Source: Fusibacter tunisiensis
Lineage (GTDB): Bacteria; Bacillota; Clostridia; Peptostreptococcales; Acidaminobacteraceae
Assembly: GCF_016908355.1 (NCBI RefSeq)
Contig: NZ_JAFBDT010000009.1
Location: 18,254-82,253 of the forward strand
DNA length: 64,000 nt
Direction of reading: 5' to 3'
Part shown: in pieces, positions 55,798-64,000 of the stretch
Layout of the letters: every line of letters starts with the position of its first letter
Numbering within the stretch: the stretch's first letter is position 1
The notes under the pieces: generated by a model
The model's input: only the letters and a program-made list of their open reading frames with translations
Told to the model about the DNA's origin: nothing
Databases searched by the model: none
Made by a program: the position numbers and the translations under genes

Positions 55798-55826
55798 GGT
55801 AGAAAAGCATCCGAAAGGAAGGCAGC

Positions 55827-56768
55827 ATGGATATCGAAAAAAGACTTTTAGAACATGATAAACGCGCAGCTGCAAGGTTGATTACTAAAGTTGAAAATGG
55901 AGACCCGGAGGGTTATAAGATTCTTCAAACCCTTTATCCCAATAGTGGGAAGGCATATGTTATTGGCGTTACTGGCCCCCCAGGTGCTGGAAAAAGTACA
56001 TTAACCGACAAAATGGTAAAAGCCCTTCGAAAGCAGGGAAAGACGGTTTCGGTTATTGCAGTTGACCCGACGTCACCATTTACCGGAGGTGCAATTTTGG
56101 GTGACCGTGTTCGAATGACCGACTTGAGTATGGATCCAGGCGTTTTTATTAGAAGTATGGGTGCCAGAGGTCATTTGGGCGGCATATCAGAAGCGACATC
56201 AGCGGCAGTGAAAGTCTTGGATATTATGGGCTCAGATTATATCTTTGTTGAAACGGTAGGAGTCGGACAATCGGAAATTGATATTGTCAAGAATTGTGAC
56301 ACCACTTTGATGATTATGGTCCCTGGTCTTGGGGATGATATACAAGCGATAAAGGCAGGCGTCATGGAAATTGGGGATGTCTTTGCTGTGAATAAAGCGG
56401 ATCGAGATGGTGCAAAAAGAACAGCTAGAGAAATTCAAATGATGCTGGATTTCAATAAAGATAAGGGCTGGCGTCCACCTGTTAAAATGGTGATTGCAAC
56501 AGAAAATAACGGGATAGACGAACTGATTGAAGCGATTCATCAACATAAAGCGTATATGATTGAAAACAATCTTTTTGAATCCAGACGTGTTGAAAACGCC
56601 AAAAGTGAAGTGCTAGAATTGATTAAGGAACGGATTGAGCGTATGATATTGGATCAGTCTCAAAAAGAAGAAGCGCTGGATGCCTATGCAAAACGTGTTG
56701 CGGGTCGAGAGTTGGACCCTTATTCTGCTGTGGATAAGGTGATGATGGATATGAAGGTTAAGATTTAA
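55827..56768 (+). CDS. meaB: MeaB/ArgK-type GTPase, mutase chaperone
   Basis: A G3E P-loop GTPase that loads and protects the cobalamin of methylmalonyl-CoA mutase. 313 residues; Walker A GVTGPPGAGKSTLTDK (about 47-62), DPTSPFTGGAILGDRVRM, ETVGVGQSEIDIV and NKADRDGA are all present. Older databases call it ArgK (arginine/ornithine transport kinase); the mutase operon context supports MeaB. 29 bases after the B12 subunit gene. Confidence 0.95.
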   Translation: MDIEKRLLEHDKRAAARLITKVENGDPEGYKILQTLYPNSGKAYVIGVTGPPGAGKSTLTDKMVKALRKQGKTVSVIAVDPTSPFTGGAILGDRVRMTDLSMDPGVFIRSMGARGHLGGISEATSAAVKVLDIMGSDYIFVETVGVGQSEIDIVKNCDTTLMIMVPGLGDDIQAIKAGVMEIGDVFAVNKADRDGAKRTAREIQMMLDFNKDKGWRPPVKMVIATENNGIDELIEAIHQHKAYMIENNLFESRRVENAKSEVLELIKERIERMILDQSQKEEALDAYAKRVAGRELDPYSAVDKVMMDMKVKI

Positions 56769-56902
56769 GGGTTCTTTAAACGGTTAATAGATTTAGCAGA
56801 AAAACTTAATTATAGTAAGTTAAATTTTGGATTCGTTTATCAAATGGGTTTACTGAAAAAAGTTGACTTGTTAAAATGATTGAAGATACCATGGAGGTTA
56901 TT

Positions 56903-57310
56903 ATGAAGGCGTTAAAAGTGGATCATATTGGCATTGCTGTAAAGGATCTTGAGGAATCCATTAAGTTTTATCAAGATATTCTAGGATTGGAACTTATGGG
57001 GACTGAAGTTGTTGAAGAGCAAAAAGTGCGCGTTGCATTTTTACCGGTTGGGGATACAGAAGTAGAACTTTTGGAGTCTACATCAGAAGATGGGCCGATA
57101 GCAAAGTTCATTGAGAAAAACGGTGAAGGGATACAGCACATTGCTTTTAAGGTAGATAACATTGAAGAAGCCATTGAGTACATGATATCAAAAGGTATGA
57201 GAATGATTGATGAAAAACCTAGATATGGTGCTGGTGGTGCTAAAATTGCTTTTGTACATCCAAAAAGCTCAAATCGTGTTTTGGTTGAGTTAAGCGAAAG
57301 AACTGAATAA
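56903..57310 (+). CDS. mce: methylmalonyl-CoA epimerase
   Basis: Interconverts the (R) and (S) forms of methylmalonyl-CoA, linking mutase to decarboxylase. 135 residues from the ATG at 56903 (GGAGG five bases ahead; ATG 56876 is unsupported). Vicinal-oxygen-chelate fold with metal ligands in VDHIGIAVKDLEE, EVELLE, GEGIQHIAFKV, and AFVHPKSSNRVLVELSE. About 135 bases after meaB, and 20 before the carboxyltransferase gene. Confidence 0.95.
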   Translation: MKALKVDHIGIAVKDLEESIKFYQDILGLELMGTEVVEEQKVRVAFLPVGDTEVELLESTSEDGPIAKFIEKNGEGIQHIAFKVDNIEEAIEYMISKGMRMIDEKPRYGAGGAKIAFVHPKSSNRVLVELSERTE

Positions 57311-57330
57311 GAAAGGGTTGGAGGGTCAAA

Positions 57331-58878
57331 ATGTCTGTAAACAAATTGGACGACTTGAAACGCAGAAAAGAGAAAATTCTCGCTGGCGGTGGTGAAAAAA
57401 GAATCGCCAAGCAACATGACAGTGGTAAATTAACTGCAAGAGAAAGACTTGATCTGCTATTTGACGAAGGTACATTCGTTGAATTGGATGCTTTTGTAAA
57501 GCATCGCGGTACAAATTTCGGAATGGAAAAAGCGGAGTCACCAGCTGAAGGTGTCGTAATTGGCTATGGTAAAGTAGATGGCCGATTGGTTTATGCGTAT
57601 TCGCAGGATTTCACAGTTTTAGGTGGGTCACTTGGTGAAATGCATGCCAATAAAATTTGTAAAGTACTTGATAACGCTATGAAAGTGGGCGCACCTGTTG
57701 TTGGCATCAATGATTCAGGTGGTGCAAGAATTCAAGAAGCAGTAGATGCGCTTTCAGGATATGGCAAAATATTCTTGAGAAACACATTGGCATCTGGTGT
57801 TATTCCTCAAATTACTGCAATCATGGGACCATGTGCAGGTGGAGCGGTGTATTCACCAGCGCTTACTGACTTTGTATTTATGGTGGACAAAACATCACAA
57901 ATGTTTATAACTGGGCCACAAGTTATAAAAACTGTAACAGGAGAAGACGTTACAGCAGAGGCCTTAGGTGGTGCTATGACGCACAACTCTGTAAGTGGTG
58001 TTTCGCAGTTTATTGCTTCCAATGATCAAGCATGTCTTGAAGACATTAGAAGACTTTTAAGCTTCTTGCCTTCCAATAATATGGAAGTTGCGCCTGAATA
58101 TGATACGGATTCAGACATTAATGCTTTAGAAGAAATGCTCAATACTTATATACCAGAAAATCCAAATAAACCATATGACATGCATGAAGTTATTAAAGTT
58201 TTGGTGGATCAAGGTGATTTTATGGAGTATTTGCCACACTATGCTAAAAATATTGTAACTGGATTTGCCAGATTGAATGGTAAAACAATTGGAATTGTAG
58301 CAAATCAACCTAAAGTGTTGGCAGGATGTCTTGATGTAAATGCTTCAGATAAATCTGCTCGCTTTATAAGAACTTGTGATGCATTTAATATCCCACTTTT
58401 AAATATTGTAGACGTCCCTGGATTCTTACCTGGAACTGAACAAGAATACGATGGCATCATTAGACATGGGGCTAAAATGCTTTATGCTTATAGTGAAGCC
58501 ACTGTACCAAAAATTTCATTAATCGTGAGAAAAGCGTATGGTGGTGCGTATCTTGCAATGTGTTCGAAAGATTTAGGTGCTGATTTAGTGTTGGCTTGGC
58601 CTTCGGCTGAAATCGCAGTTATGGGACCTCAAGGCGCTGCCAATATTGTGTTCAGAGGAGAAATCAAAGACGCAGAAGACCCAGTTGCGACGCGTGCACG
58701 TTTGATTCAAGAATATACAGATGAGTTTGCAACACCATATAAAGCAGCTGAAAGAGGCTTTGTAGATGATGTTATCGAGCCTGCGGCAACACGTCCAAGA
58801 CTAATTGATGCTTTTGATATGCTGGAATCCAAACGTGAAGTGAGACCCGCCAAAAAACACGGAAACTTGCCGTTGTAA
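57331..58878 (+). CDS. mmdA: methylmalonyl-CoA decarboxylase alpha (carboxyltransferase) subunit
   Basis: Moves the carboxyl group of (S)-methylmalonyl-CoA to biotin on the gamma subunit, giving propionyl-CoA. 515 residues, two crotonase-like halves with GVINDSGGARIQEAVDALSGYGKIF, IMGPCAGGAVYSPALTDF, VDVPGFLPGTEQEYDGIIRHGAKMLYAYSEATVPKI and GGAYLAMCSKDLGADL. The same fold serves propionyl-CoA carboxylase beta, but the delta, gamma and membrane beta subunits downstream show it is the Na+ pump. Start has GGAGGG eight bases ahead. Confidence 0.95.
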   Translation: MSVNKLDDLKRRKEKILAGGGEKRIAKQHDSGKLTARERLDLLFDEGTFVELDAFVKHRGTNFGMEKAESPAEGVVIGYGKVDGRLVYAYSQDFTVLGGSLGEMHANKICKVLDNAMKVGAPVVGINDSGGARIQEAVDALSGYGKIFLRNTLASGVIPQITAIMGPCAGGAVYSPALTDFVFMVDKTSQMFITGPQVIKTVTGEDVTAEALGGAMTHNSVSGVSQFIASNDQACLEDIRRLLSFLPSNNMEVAPEYDTDSDINALEEMLNTYIPENPNKPYDMHEVIKVLVDQGDFMEYLPHYAKNIVTGFARLNGKTIGIVANQPKVLAGCLDVNASDKSARFIRTCDAFNIPLLNIVDVPGFLPGTEQEYDGIIRHGAKMLYAYSEATVPKISLIVRKAYGGAYLAMCSKDLGADLVLAWPSAEIAVMGPQGAANIVFRGEIKDAEDPVATRARLIQEYTDEFATPYKAAERGFVDDVIEPAATRPRLIDAFDMLESKREVRPAKKHGNLPL

Positions 58879-58895
58879 TAGGAAGAGGTGAATAA

Positions 58896-59306
58896 ATGGA
58901 AATTCTAGAACTCTTTAAGCACGCTGATACGTTTGCTCAGATGGACATGGGCGATAAACTTGTGGCCACACTTTATGTAATTCTGTTAGGTATGGGAATT
59001 ACCTTTGTTGCTTTGGTTATAATAATGGCATTGACATCACTTATGTCTAAAATAATTATGTACATGGAAAACGGGAAAAAGCCTGCTATAAAAGAAGTTA
59101 AAAAAGAAACAGTGAAACCAGAACCGGCACCTGAGGTTCAAGAGAGTGATGATGAAGCGCTAATAGCAGTTATAACTGCTGCAATAGCAGCTTCTATGAA
59201 TACATCGATGCATAATGTTGTTGTATCGAAAATAACACGTGTGCCTGATTCGACACCGGCTTGGGGAAAAGCTGGACGTAATGACGTTATGGCATCAAGA
59301 TATTAA
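58896..59306 (+). CDS. mmdD: methylmalonyl-CoA decarboxylase delta (OadG-like) subunit
   Basis: A small bitopic subunit that holds the complex together on the membrane. 136 residues: one membrane helix (about 24-48), a charged linker with Pro and Glu, a short Ala-rich helix (about 88-105) and a C-terminal tail [22 protein letters not shown] that resembles the OadG end. It lies 17 bases after mmdA. Naming by position and topology; the sequence is weakly conserved in this family. Confidence 0.85.
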   Translation: MEILELFKHADTFAQMDMGDKLVATLYVILLGMGITFVALVIIMALTSLMSKIIMYMENGKKPAIKEVKKETVKPEPAPEVQESDDEALIAVITAAIAASMNTSMHNVVVSKITRVPDSTPAWGKAGRNDVMASRY

Positions 59307-59335
59307 ATTCTATAATTTTATTGGAGGAATTTATA

Positions 59336-59728
59336 ATGAAAAAGTTTAATATAACGGTAAATGGAAACTCATATGAAGTTGAGGTAGAAGAAGTTGGTGG
59401 TGTTGCATCTGCACCGAGACCAGCAGCACCAACACCAGCAGCACCAAAAGCAGCACCAGCACCAAAGGCGGCACCAGCACCAAAGGCAGCACCTGCTGCT
59501 TCGGTACCAGCTGGCGGTGAAAAAGTGACTGCACCAATGCCTGGAACAGTTCTTGATATTAAGGTATCGGAAGGAGATACTGTGAATTCAGGAGATGTGT
59601 TACTTATTTTAGAGGCCATGAAAATGGAAAATGAAATTATGGCACCAGCGACTGGTAAGGTTGTTTCTGTTGCTGTAAATAAAGGTGCATCAGTAAACTC
59701 AGGAGACGTATTGATAGTGATTGGTTAA
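59336..59728 (+). CDS. mmdC: methylmalonyl-CoA decarboxylase gamma (biotin carrier) subunit
   Basis: A 130-residue biotin carrier. An N-terminal strand region (1-22), a flexible Ala/Pro/Lys linker with the near-perfect repeat APAPKAA (about 25-57), and a biotinyl domain whose EAMKMENEI (about 93-101) holds the biotinylated Lys. The ATG at 59336 has GGAGG eight bases ahead; the ATG at 59321 does not. birA, which attaches the biotin, follows two genes later. Confidence 0.95.
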   Translation: MKKFNITVNGNSYEVEVEEVGGVASAPRPAAPTPAAPKAAPAPKAAPAPKAAPAASVPAGGEKVTAPMPGTVLDIKVSEGDTVNSGDVLLILEAMKMENEIMAPATGKVVSVAVNKGASVNSGDVLIVIG

Positions 59729-59762
59729 TGCGATTACTATTGGTAATGAAAGGAGATGCACA

Positions 59763-60920
59763 ATGCTTCAAACGATAAAAGATTTTTATATGTCCACAGG
59801 GATTTATCATATGGATGTTCCTTCTCTGATCATGATAGGTGTCGCTTTTGTGCTGTTTTACCTGGCAATTAAGAAAGGATTCGAACCCCTTTTACTTGTT
59901 CCGATAGCATTTGGAATGTTGTTAACCAACATTCCGGTTGCGGGATTAATGGATGGTCCAATTTATAATGCCAATGGTGAAGTAGAACAGATTGGCGGTT
60001 TGCTATACTATATCTATCAGGGAAATAAACTCGGTATATTCCCACCCTTGATTTTTCTTGGCGTTGGTGCAATGACGGATTTTGGTCCCTTGATTGCGAA
60101 TCCAAAAGCCCTTTTATTGGGTGCGGCAGCCCAATTTGGAATTTTTGTGACGTTTTTCGGCGCCATTGCTTCAGGATTTTTCAATCCGGCAGAAGCGGCT
60201 TCTATTGGTATCATAGGCGGTGCAGATGGTCCGACGGCCATTTTCCTGTCTTCTAAGCTTGCCCCACATTTGATGGGGGCTATAGCCGTTGCGGCGTATT
60301 CTTATATGGCACTTGTGCCGGTTATTCAACCGCCTATTATGAAGGCTTTAACGACTAAAGAAGAACGCAAAATAAAAATGGGTCAACTTAGAGTGGTTTC
60401 TAAGACTGAAAAAATTGTTTTCCCAATTTTAGCGACGGTAATTGTTTCGTTAATTGTTCCAGCAGCAGCTGGTCTAATTGGCATGCTTATGCTTGGTAAC
60501 TTGTTCAGAGAGTCTGGCGTTGCTGGAAGGTTGTCTGACACAGCACAAAATGCACTTATGAACATTGTTACAATTTTCCTTGGCGTAACTGTTGGGGCTA
60601 CTGCAACAGCTGAGGCTTTTATCCAGCCTGAAACACTTGCAATTGTAGGACTTGGTGTTGTTGCGTTTGCAATTGGTACAGCAGCTGGTTTGTTGATTGC
60701 TAAACTTATGAACGCTTTATCAAAAGAAAAAATCAATCCACTTATAGGATCTGCTGGCGTATCAGCTGTTCCTATGGCCGCAAGGGTTTCTCAAGTTGTT
60801 GGTCAAAAAGCTGACCCAAGCAACTTCCTTCTGATGCATGCAATGGGACCTAATGTAGCAGGTGTAATTGGATCGGCAGTTTCAGCTGGTGTTATGCTCT
60901 CATTGTTTAGTGGTTTCTAG
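59763..60920 (+). CDS. mmdB: methylmalonyl-CoA decarboxylase beta (Na+-translocating) subunit
   Basis: The membrane subunit that decarboxylates carboxybiotin and exports Na+. 385 residues, about 9-11 membrane helices, with the conserved [22 protein letters not shown] loop whose Asp is needed for Na+ transport, and [30 protein letters not shown] near the C-terminus. The ATG at 59763 has AAAGGAG seven bases ahead; an ATG at 59721 overlaps mmdC. Last gene of the run before a terminator. Confidence 0.95.
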   Translation: MLQTIKDFYMSTGIYHMDVPSLIMIGVAFVLFYLAIKKGFEPLLLVPIAFGMLLTNIPVAGLMDGPIYNANGEVEQIGGLLYYIYQGNKLGIFPPLIFLGVGAMTDFGPLIANPKALLLGAAAQFGIFVTFFGAIASGFFNPAEAASIGIIGGADGPTAIFLSSKLAPHLMGAIAVAAYSYMALVPVIQPPIMKALTTKEERKIKMGQLRVVSKTEKIVFPILATVIVSLIVPAAAGLIGMLMLGNLFRESGVAGRLSDTAQNALMNIVTIFLGVTVGATATAEAFIQPETLAIVGLGVVAFAIGTAAGLLIAKLMNALSKEKINPLIGSAGVSAVPMAARVSQVVGQKADPSNFLLMHAMGPNVAGVIGSAVSAGVMLSLFSGF

Positions 60921-60937
60921 AAAAAAACAACAAAATG

Positions 60938-60972
60938 AAAGAGCCTCAAATCGTAGATTTGAGGCTCTTTGT
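60938..60972 (+). terminator. terminator of the decarboxylase operon
   Basis: A 15-bp perfect stem (60938-60952 with 60956-60970), GTA loop, ending in CTCTTT. Confidence 0.8.
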
Positions 60973-60980
60973 GATATAAT
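60972..60980 (+). promoter_or_regulatory. extended -10 promoter of birA
   Basis: TGATATAAT, a TGn-TATAAT element directly after the terminator, about 35 bp before birA; no clear -35 box. Confidence 0.5.
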
Positions 60981-61014
60981 ATAGCAAGTCGTTATAACTA
61001 AAAGGAGTCACACT

Positions 61015-62001
61015 ATGAAACATAAAGTTTTAGCTCTAATTGAAGAATCAGGGATGCATTACATATCCGGTCAAGAGATTAGTCAAAAGTTGGGAATTTC
61101 TAGATCGGCCGTCTGGAAACATGTTCAGTCCTTGAGAAAAGAGGGATTTGTAATTGATTCAGTTTCAAGTAAAGGCTACCACCTTTCACGAGGGTCAACA
61201 GAATTAAATCAAACCACTTTAGATACAGTGATAGCAAGGTCTAATTTTTTAAACAAGGCCTTCTTTCATGAATCTGTGGATTCAACCAATCAATATGCAA
61301 AATCGAAAGCTATGGATTTTCCTGGCGCGTCTTTTATCGTTGTTGCAGACACGCAGTCAAAGGGGAGAGGCCGGCGTGGACGGAATTGGGAATCTCTCAA
61401 AAACACGGGTCTTTGGATGAGTTTGCTGGCTAAACCTGATATCAATCCTGAAGAGGCACCCAAACTCACATTAATTGCAGCAGCAGCTATGGCAAAAGCA
61501 ATTGACGAAGTTGCCGATTGTAACGTCGGCATTAAGTGGCCCAATGATCTAATTTTAAATGGGAAAAAAATAGGCGGCATTCTAACGGAGCTGAGTGCTG
61601 AACCTGGGTACATAAATTATGTCGTTATTGGAATTGGTATTAATACAAAAAAAAGAGAATTTGATTCTGAATTAAGAGACAAAGCGACATCTCTTGAAAA
61701 TGAACTGTTGGATTATAAAATGGATCATTTAAGAATTCTTAAAGTATTTGTGAAACACTTTGAAATGTATTATAATCAGTTCGTTAAGTTTTCAGATATA
61801 GAAGCGGTTCTAACAATTAATCGCGAAAAATCCGTCACATTAAATCGCACAGTTTGTGTAGAAACTGGTGGCGAAACATCTATATATAACGCTATAAGAC
61901 TGGATGAAGAAGGCAGGCTTGTGGTACTCGATCAAGCAGGGACTGAAAAGACTATATTTTTTGGAGAAGTATCTGTTAGAGGAATCAATGGTTATATTTG
62001 A
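61015..62001 (+). CDS. birA: biotin-[acetyl-CoA-carboxylase] ligase and biotin operon repressor
   Basis: Attaches biotin to carrier lysines via biotinyl-5'-AMP and, as the N-terminal helix-turn-helix (about 15-55; GQEISQKLGISRSAVWKHVQSLRKEG) shows, also acts as a repressor. 328 residues: SKGRGRRGRNWES (biotinyl-AMP loop, about 116-128), IKWPNDLILNGKKIGGILTE and GIGINT follow, then a short C-terminal SH3-like part. Its clients include the MmdC subunit encoded just upstream. AAAGGAG precedes the ATG. Confidence 0.96.
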   Translation: MKHKVLALIEESGMHYISGQEISQKLGISRSAVWKHVQSLRKEGFVIDSVSSKGYHLSRGSTELNQTTLDTVIARSNFLNKAFFHESVDSTNQYAKSKAMDFPGASFIVVADTQSKGRGRRGRNWESLKNTGLWMSLLAKPDINPEEAPKLTLIAAAAMAKAIDEVADCNVGIKWPNDLILNGKKIGGILTELSAEPGYINYVVIGIGINTKKREFDSELRDKATSLENELLDYKMDHLRILKVFVKHFEMYYNQFVKFSDIEAVLTINREKSVTLNRTVCVETGGETSIYNAIRLDEEGRLVVLDQAGTEKTIFFGEVSVRGINGYI

Positions 62002-62019
62002 TTCAAGATAGGAGGCGTT

Positions 62020-62796
62020 ATGCTACTGACTTTTGATGTTGGAAATACCAATATCGTTATGGGCTTGTTTAAAAATGATGTGCTGGTTGCTAACTGGCGC
62101 ATGGCAACAGATCACTCAAAATCAGCTGATGAAATTGGGATGTTTATCATTCAATTATTTGCGCATGAAAATTATGATTATAAAGACGTAAAAGATATAA
62201 TTATTTCTTCTGTTGTACCACACGTCATGTATTCGCTCTTGCACATGACTCAAAAATATTTTGATAAAGAGGCAATTGTAATAGGACCAGGCATTAAGAC
62301 AGGAATGAATATAAAATATGATAATCCGCGTCAAGTAGGTGCCGATCGAATTGTGAATGCAGTTGCAGGTTTTAAGAAATATGGTGGTCCATTGATTATA
62401 ATTGATTTTGGGACAGCAACAACATTTTGTGCCATAAATGAAAAGTGTGAGTATCTAGGGGGGTCTATACTACCTGGTATTAAGATTTCAGCGGATGCCC
62501 TTTATCAAAAAGCGGCTAAGCTAACGCGTGTAGAACTTGTAAAACCAGATTGTGTTATTTGTAAAAACACCACTCAGAGTGTTCAGGCAGGTATTATATA
62601 TGGTTATGTAGGCAGTGTAGATTATATTGTCTCAAAAATGAAAGAAGAGTTGGGTGGAAACCGTGTGAAAGTAATTGCTACAGGAGGTCTTTCAACGCTC
62701 ATCGCATCTGAATCTAAAGAAATAGACGTGGTTGACAAGATGCTAACAATGGATGGTTTAAACATTATTTATAAAATGAATAGACCTTTAAAATAA
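62020..62796 (+). CDS. coaX: type III pantothenate kinase
   Basis: First step of coenzyme A synthesis from pantothenate; feeds the CoA needs of the neighbouring acyl-CoA pathways. 258 residues with the ASKHA motifs [11 protein letters not shown] (about 5-15), [24 protein letters not shown] and VIATGGLS. ftsH-coaX-dus proximity is known in Bacillus. AGGAGG lies six bases ahead. Confidence 0.95.
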   Translation: MLLTFDVGNTNIVMGLFKNDVLVANWRMATDHSKSADEIGMFIIQLFAHENYDYKDVKDIIISSVVPHVMYSLLHMTQKYFDKEAIVIGPGIKTGMNIKYDNPRQVGADRIVNAVAGFKKYGGPLIIIDFGTATTFCAINEKCEYLGGSILPGIKISADALYQKAAKLTRVELVKPDCVICKNTTQSVQAGIIYGYVGSVDYIVSKMKEELGGNRVKVIATGGLSTLIASESKEIDVVDKMLTMDGLNIIYKMNRPLK

Positions 62797-62816
62797 AAAA
62801 TGTTTGAGGAAATAAA

Positions 62817-63785
62817 ATGAAGATTGGCAAGGTTGAGTTAGAAAATGAAATTGTGTTGGCACCTATGGCTGGTGTAACAGATTTACCATTTAGGTTGGTG
62901 TGCCGGAAGTTTCACAAAGGGTTAATGGTGAGTGAAATGGTAAGTGTCAGCGCCTTGTTTTATAAAGATAAAAAAACGCACCAGCTTATGAAGATACTGG
63001 AAAATGAAAGGCCTATGTCGCTACAGATATTTACTGCTGACCCCGACAAACTAGAAGCTATCCAAGACGTTTTAAATGGACATAATAATGATATACTGGA
63101 CATTAACATGGGGTGCCCAGCGCCTAAAATAGTCAACAATGGTGAAGGGTCCGCTTTAATGAAAACACCAAAACTTGCAGAGAAACTTTTAAAGACTGCG
63201 GTTAAAATTTCAGAAAAACCAGTTACAGTTAAAATAAGAAAAGGTTGGGACCAAAACTCGATCAATGCTGTTGAAATCGCAAAAATAGCAGAAGCTTCTG
63301 GAGTTCAAGCCATAGCAATCCATGGAAGGACTCGAGAAGAAATGTATACGGGAAAAGCAGATTGGGAAATTATTAAAGCTGTCAAAGAAGCTGTTCGTAT
63401 ACCAGTAATCGGAAACGGAGATATTTTCAATTCAGAAGATGCGGTTAAAATAAAAGAAAAGACCAACTGTGATGGTGTTATGATAGGAAGAGGGATTCAA
63501 GGGAATCCTTGGCTCTTGAGAGAAATAGACAATGCATTAAATGGTTATAGGCCTTCAGAGTTGACGGAATCAAGAGAGAATCTTCTAGAAATAATGAACT
63601 GGCACTATACTTTGTTAATAGAGTATAAAGGGTCACATATCGGAACTTTGGAAATGAGAAAGCACGCTGCATGGTATTTAAAAGGGATTAAACATGCTTC
63701 TTTTTTTAAAGATCAAGTGAATCGTGCAACTTCGGAAAATGAGATGCGCAAAATTTTTATTGAAGCGTGTCAAAGTAGTGTTTAA
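62817..63785 (+). CDS. dusB: tRNA-dihydrouridine synthase B-type
   Basis: Reduces uridines in the D-loop of tRNA with FMN and NADPH. 322 residues, TIM barrel with APMAGVTDLPFR (about 15-26), NMGCPAPKIVNNGEGSALM with the catalytic Cys, AIHGRTREEMYTG, and GVMIGRGIQGNPW. 20 bases after coaX and probably co-transcribed; lies just ahead of the rRNA promoter. Confidence 0.95.
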   Translation: MKIGKVELENEIVLAPMAGVTDLPFRLVCRKFHKGLMVSEMVSVSALFYKDKKTHQLMKILENERPMSLQIFTADPDKLEAIQDVLNGHNNDILDINMGCPAPKIVNNGEGSALMKTPKLAEKLLKTAVKISEKPVTVKIRKGWDQNSINAVEIAKIAEASGVQAIAIHGRTREEMYTGKADWEIIKAVKEAVRIPVIGNGDIFNSEDAVKIKEKTNCDGVMIGRGIQGNPWLLREIDNALNGYRPSELTESRENLLEIMNWHYTLLIEYKGSHIGTLEMRKHAAWYLKGIKHASFFKDQVNRATSENEMRKIFIEACQSSV

Positions 63786-63801
63786 GTAAAGGCAATTCGG
63801 G

Positions 63802-63807
63802 TATAAT
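63802..63807 (+). promoter_or_regulatory. possible upstream rRNA promoter -10
   Basis: A perfect TATAAT (63802-63807) without a good -35 box, in the place of a first of two tandem rRNA promoters. Confidence 0.3.
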
Positions 63808-63849
63808 AAAAATTGTCACCATTTCTCCAAAAAAAGTTTTAGATAATGG

Positions 63850-63878
63850 TTGACAAACTCTGTTGTGGGTGATAGAAT
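63850..63878 (+). promoter_or_regulatory. rRNA operon promoter
   Basis: TTGACA (63850-63855), exactly 17 bp, TAGAAT (63873-63878), the strongest-looking promoter type, with no coding frame after it. Confidence 0.75.
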
Positions 63879-64000
63879 TATGAAGTTGTCGCTGATAAGC
63901 GGCGTCGAGAGAACCTTGAAAATTGAACAGCTTAAATGAAAAAAACCAAACGCAATTCAGTTGAGGGAAACTTCAAAAGAAAAGTGATAACGGGTTTCGA
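63879..64000 (+). other. pre-16S rRNA leader (operon continues beyond the window)
   Basis: A GC-balanced, non-coding leader containing GAACCTTGAAAATTGAACAG, a boxA-like phrase usual before 16S genes in Firmicutes. The conserved 16S 5' end (GAGTTTGATCC-type) is not reached by base 64000, so only the leader is seen. Confidence 0.6.

Noticed and set aside
59287..59619. Antisense Ala/Gly-rich open frame opposite mmdC
   Set aside because: A product of the APAPKAA repeat read backwards; no ribosome binding site.

Overview
The window reads as chromosomal DNA of an AT-rich, strictly anaerobic member of the Firmicutes (class Clostridia). The grounds are a single-chain pyruvate:ferredoxin oxidoreductase, an A-type flavodiiron protein, a complete arginine deiminase operon, a Na+-pumping methylmalonyl-CoA decarboxylase, a split B12-dependent mutase, strong AGGAGG ribosome binding sites, frequent GTG/TTG starts, and the origin-proximal gene order purR-spoVG-glmU-prs-pth-mfd...divIC...tilS-ftsH known from Bacillus and Clostridium. 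An amino-acid fermenter of the Acidaminobacter/Fusibacter kind would fit, but that placement is inference. No insertion sequence, prophage, CRISPR array or plasmid gene is visible.

Layout. 1-7.2 kb: a diguanylate cyclase, an NfeD/stomatin pair, a YvlB-like DUF4097 protein, an ApbE flavin transferase convergent with a two-domain FMN-binding lipoprotein (possible extracellular electron transfer pair), YbjQ, a small membrane protein and Veg. 7.2-10.8 kb: arcA-arcB-arcC behind ARG-box-like sites. 10.8-14.8 kb: a PAS-AAA+-Fis sigma-54 activator, then a consensus sigma-54 promoter driving a divergent KAS III-like enzyme and a CoA-transferase; this is the least explained metabolic module of the window. 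14.8-22.2 kb: a redox island with the flavodiiron protein divergent from PFOR (which has a long, possibly structured leader), a small unknown gene, an aldo/keto reductase with ferredoxin-type clusters, and an Mpv17-like membrane protein. 22.2-31.1 kb: beta-CASP nuclease, DUF4015 protein, pyrE, trmB, cls, lspA, an LCP protein and murC.

31.2-51.7 kb is the conserved origin-side block: purR, spoVG, glmU, prs, pth, mfd, a PrsA-like foldase, a SpoVB/MurJ-like flippase, mazG, hup, rqcP, divIC, ppx, tRNA-Asp, tRNA-Thr, tldD-tldE, tilS, ftsH. The sporulation genes that interrupt this block in spore formers (spoVT, yabP, yabQ, spoIIE) are absent, yet spoVG keeps a promoter matching the sigma-H consensus.

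51.7-61 kb is one metabolic programme: a hot-dog thioesterase, class I fumarase (two subunits), split methylmalonyl-CoA mutase, MeaB chaperone, epimerase, and the four subunits of the Na+-translocating decarboxylase, followed by birA, whose product would biotinylate the carrier subunit. Together they give fumarate/succinate-propionate interconversion coupled to Na+ export. The window ends with coaX, dusB and a consensus promoter and leader that look like the start of an rRNA operon continuing past base 64000.
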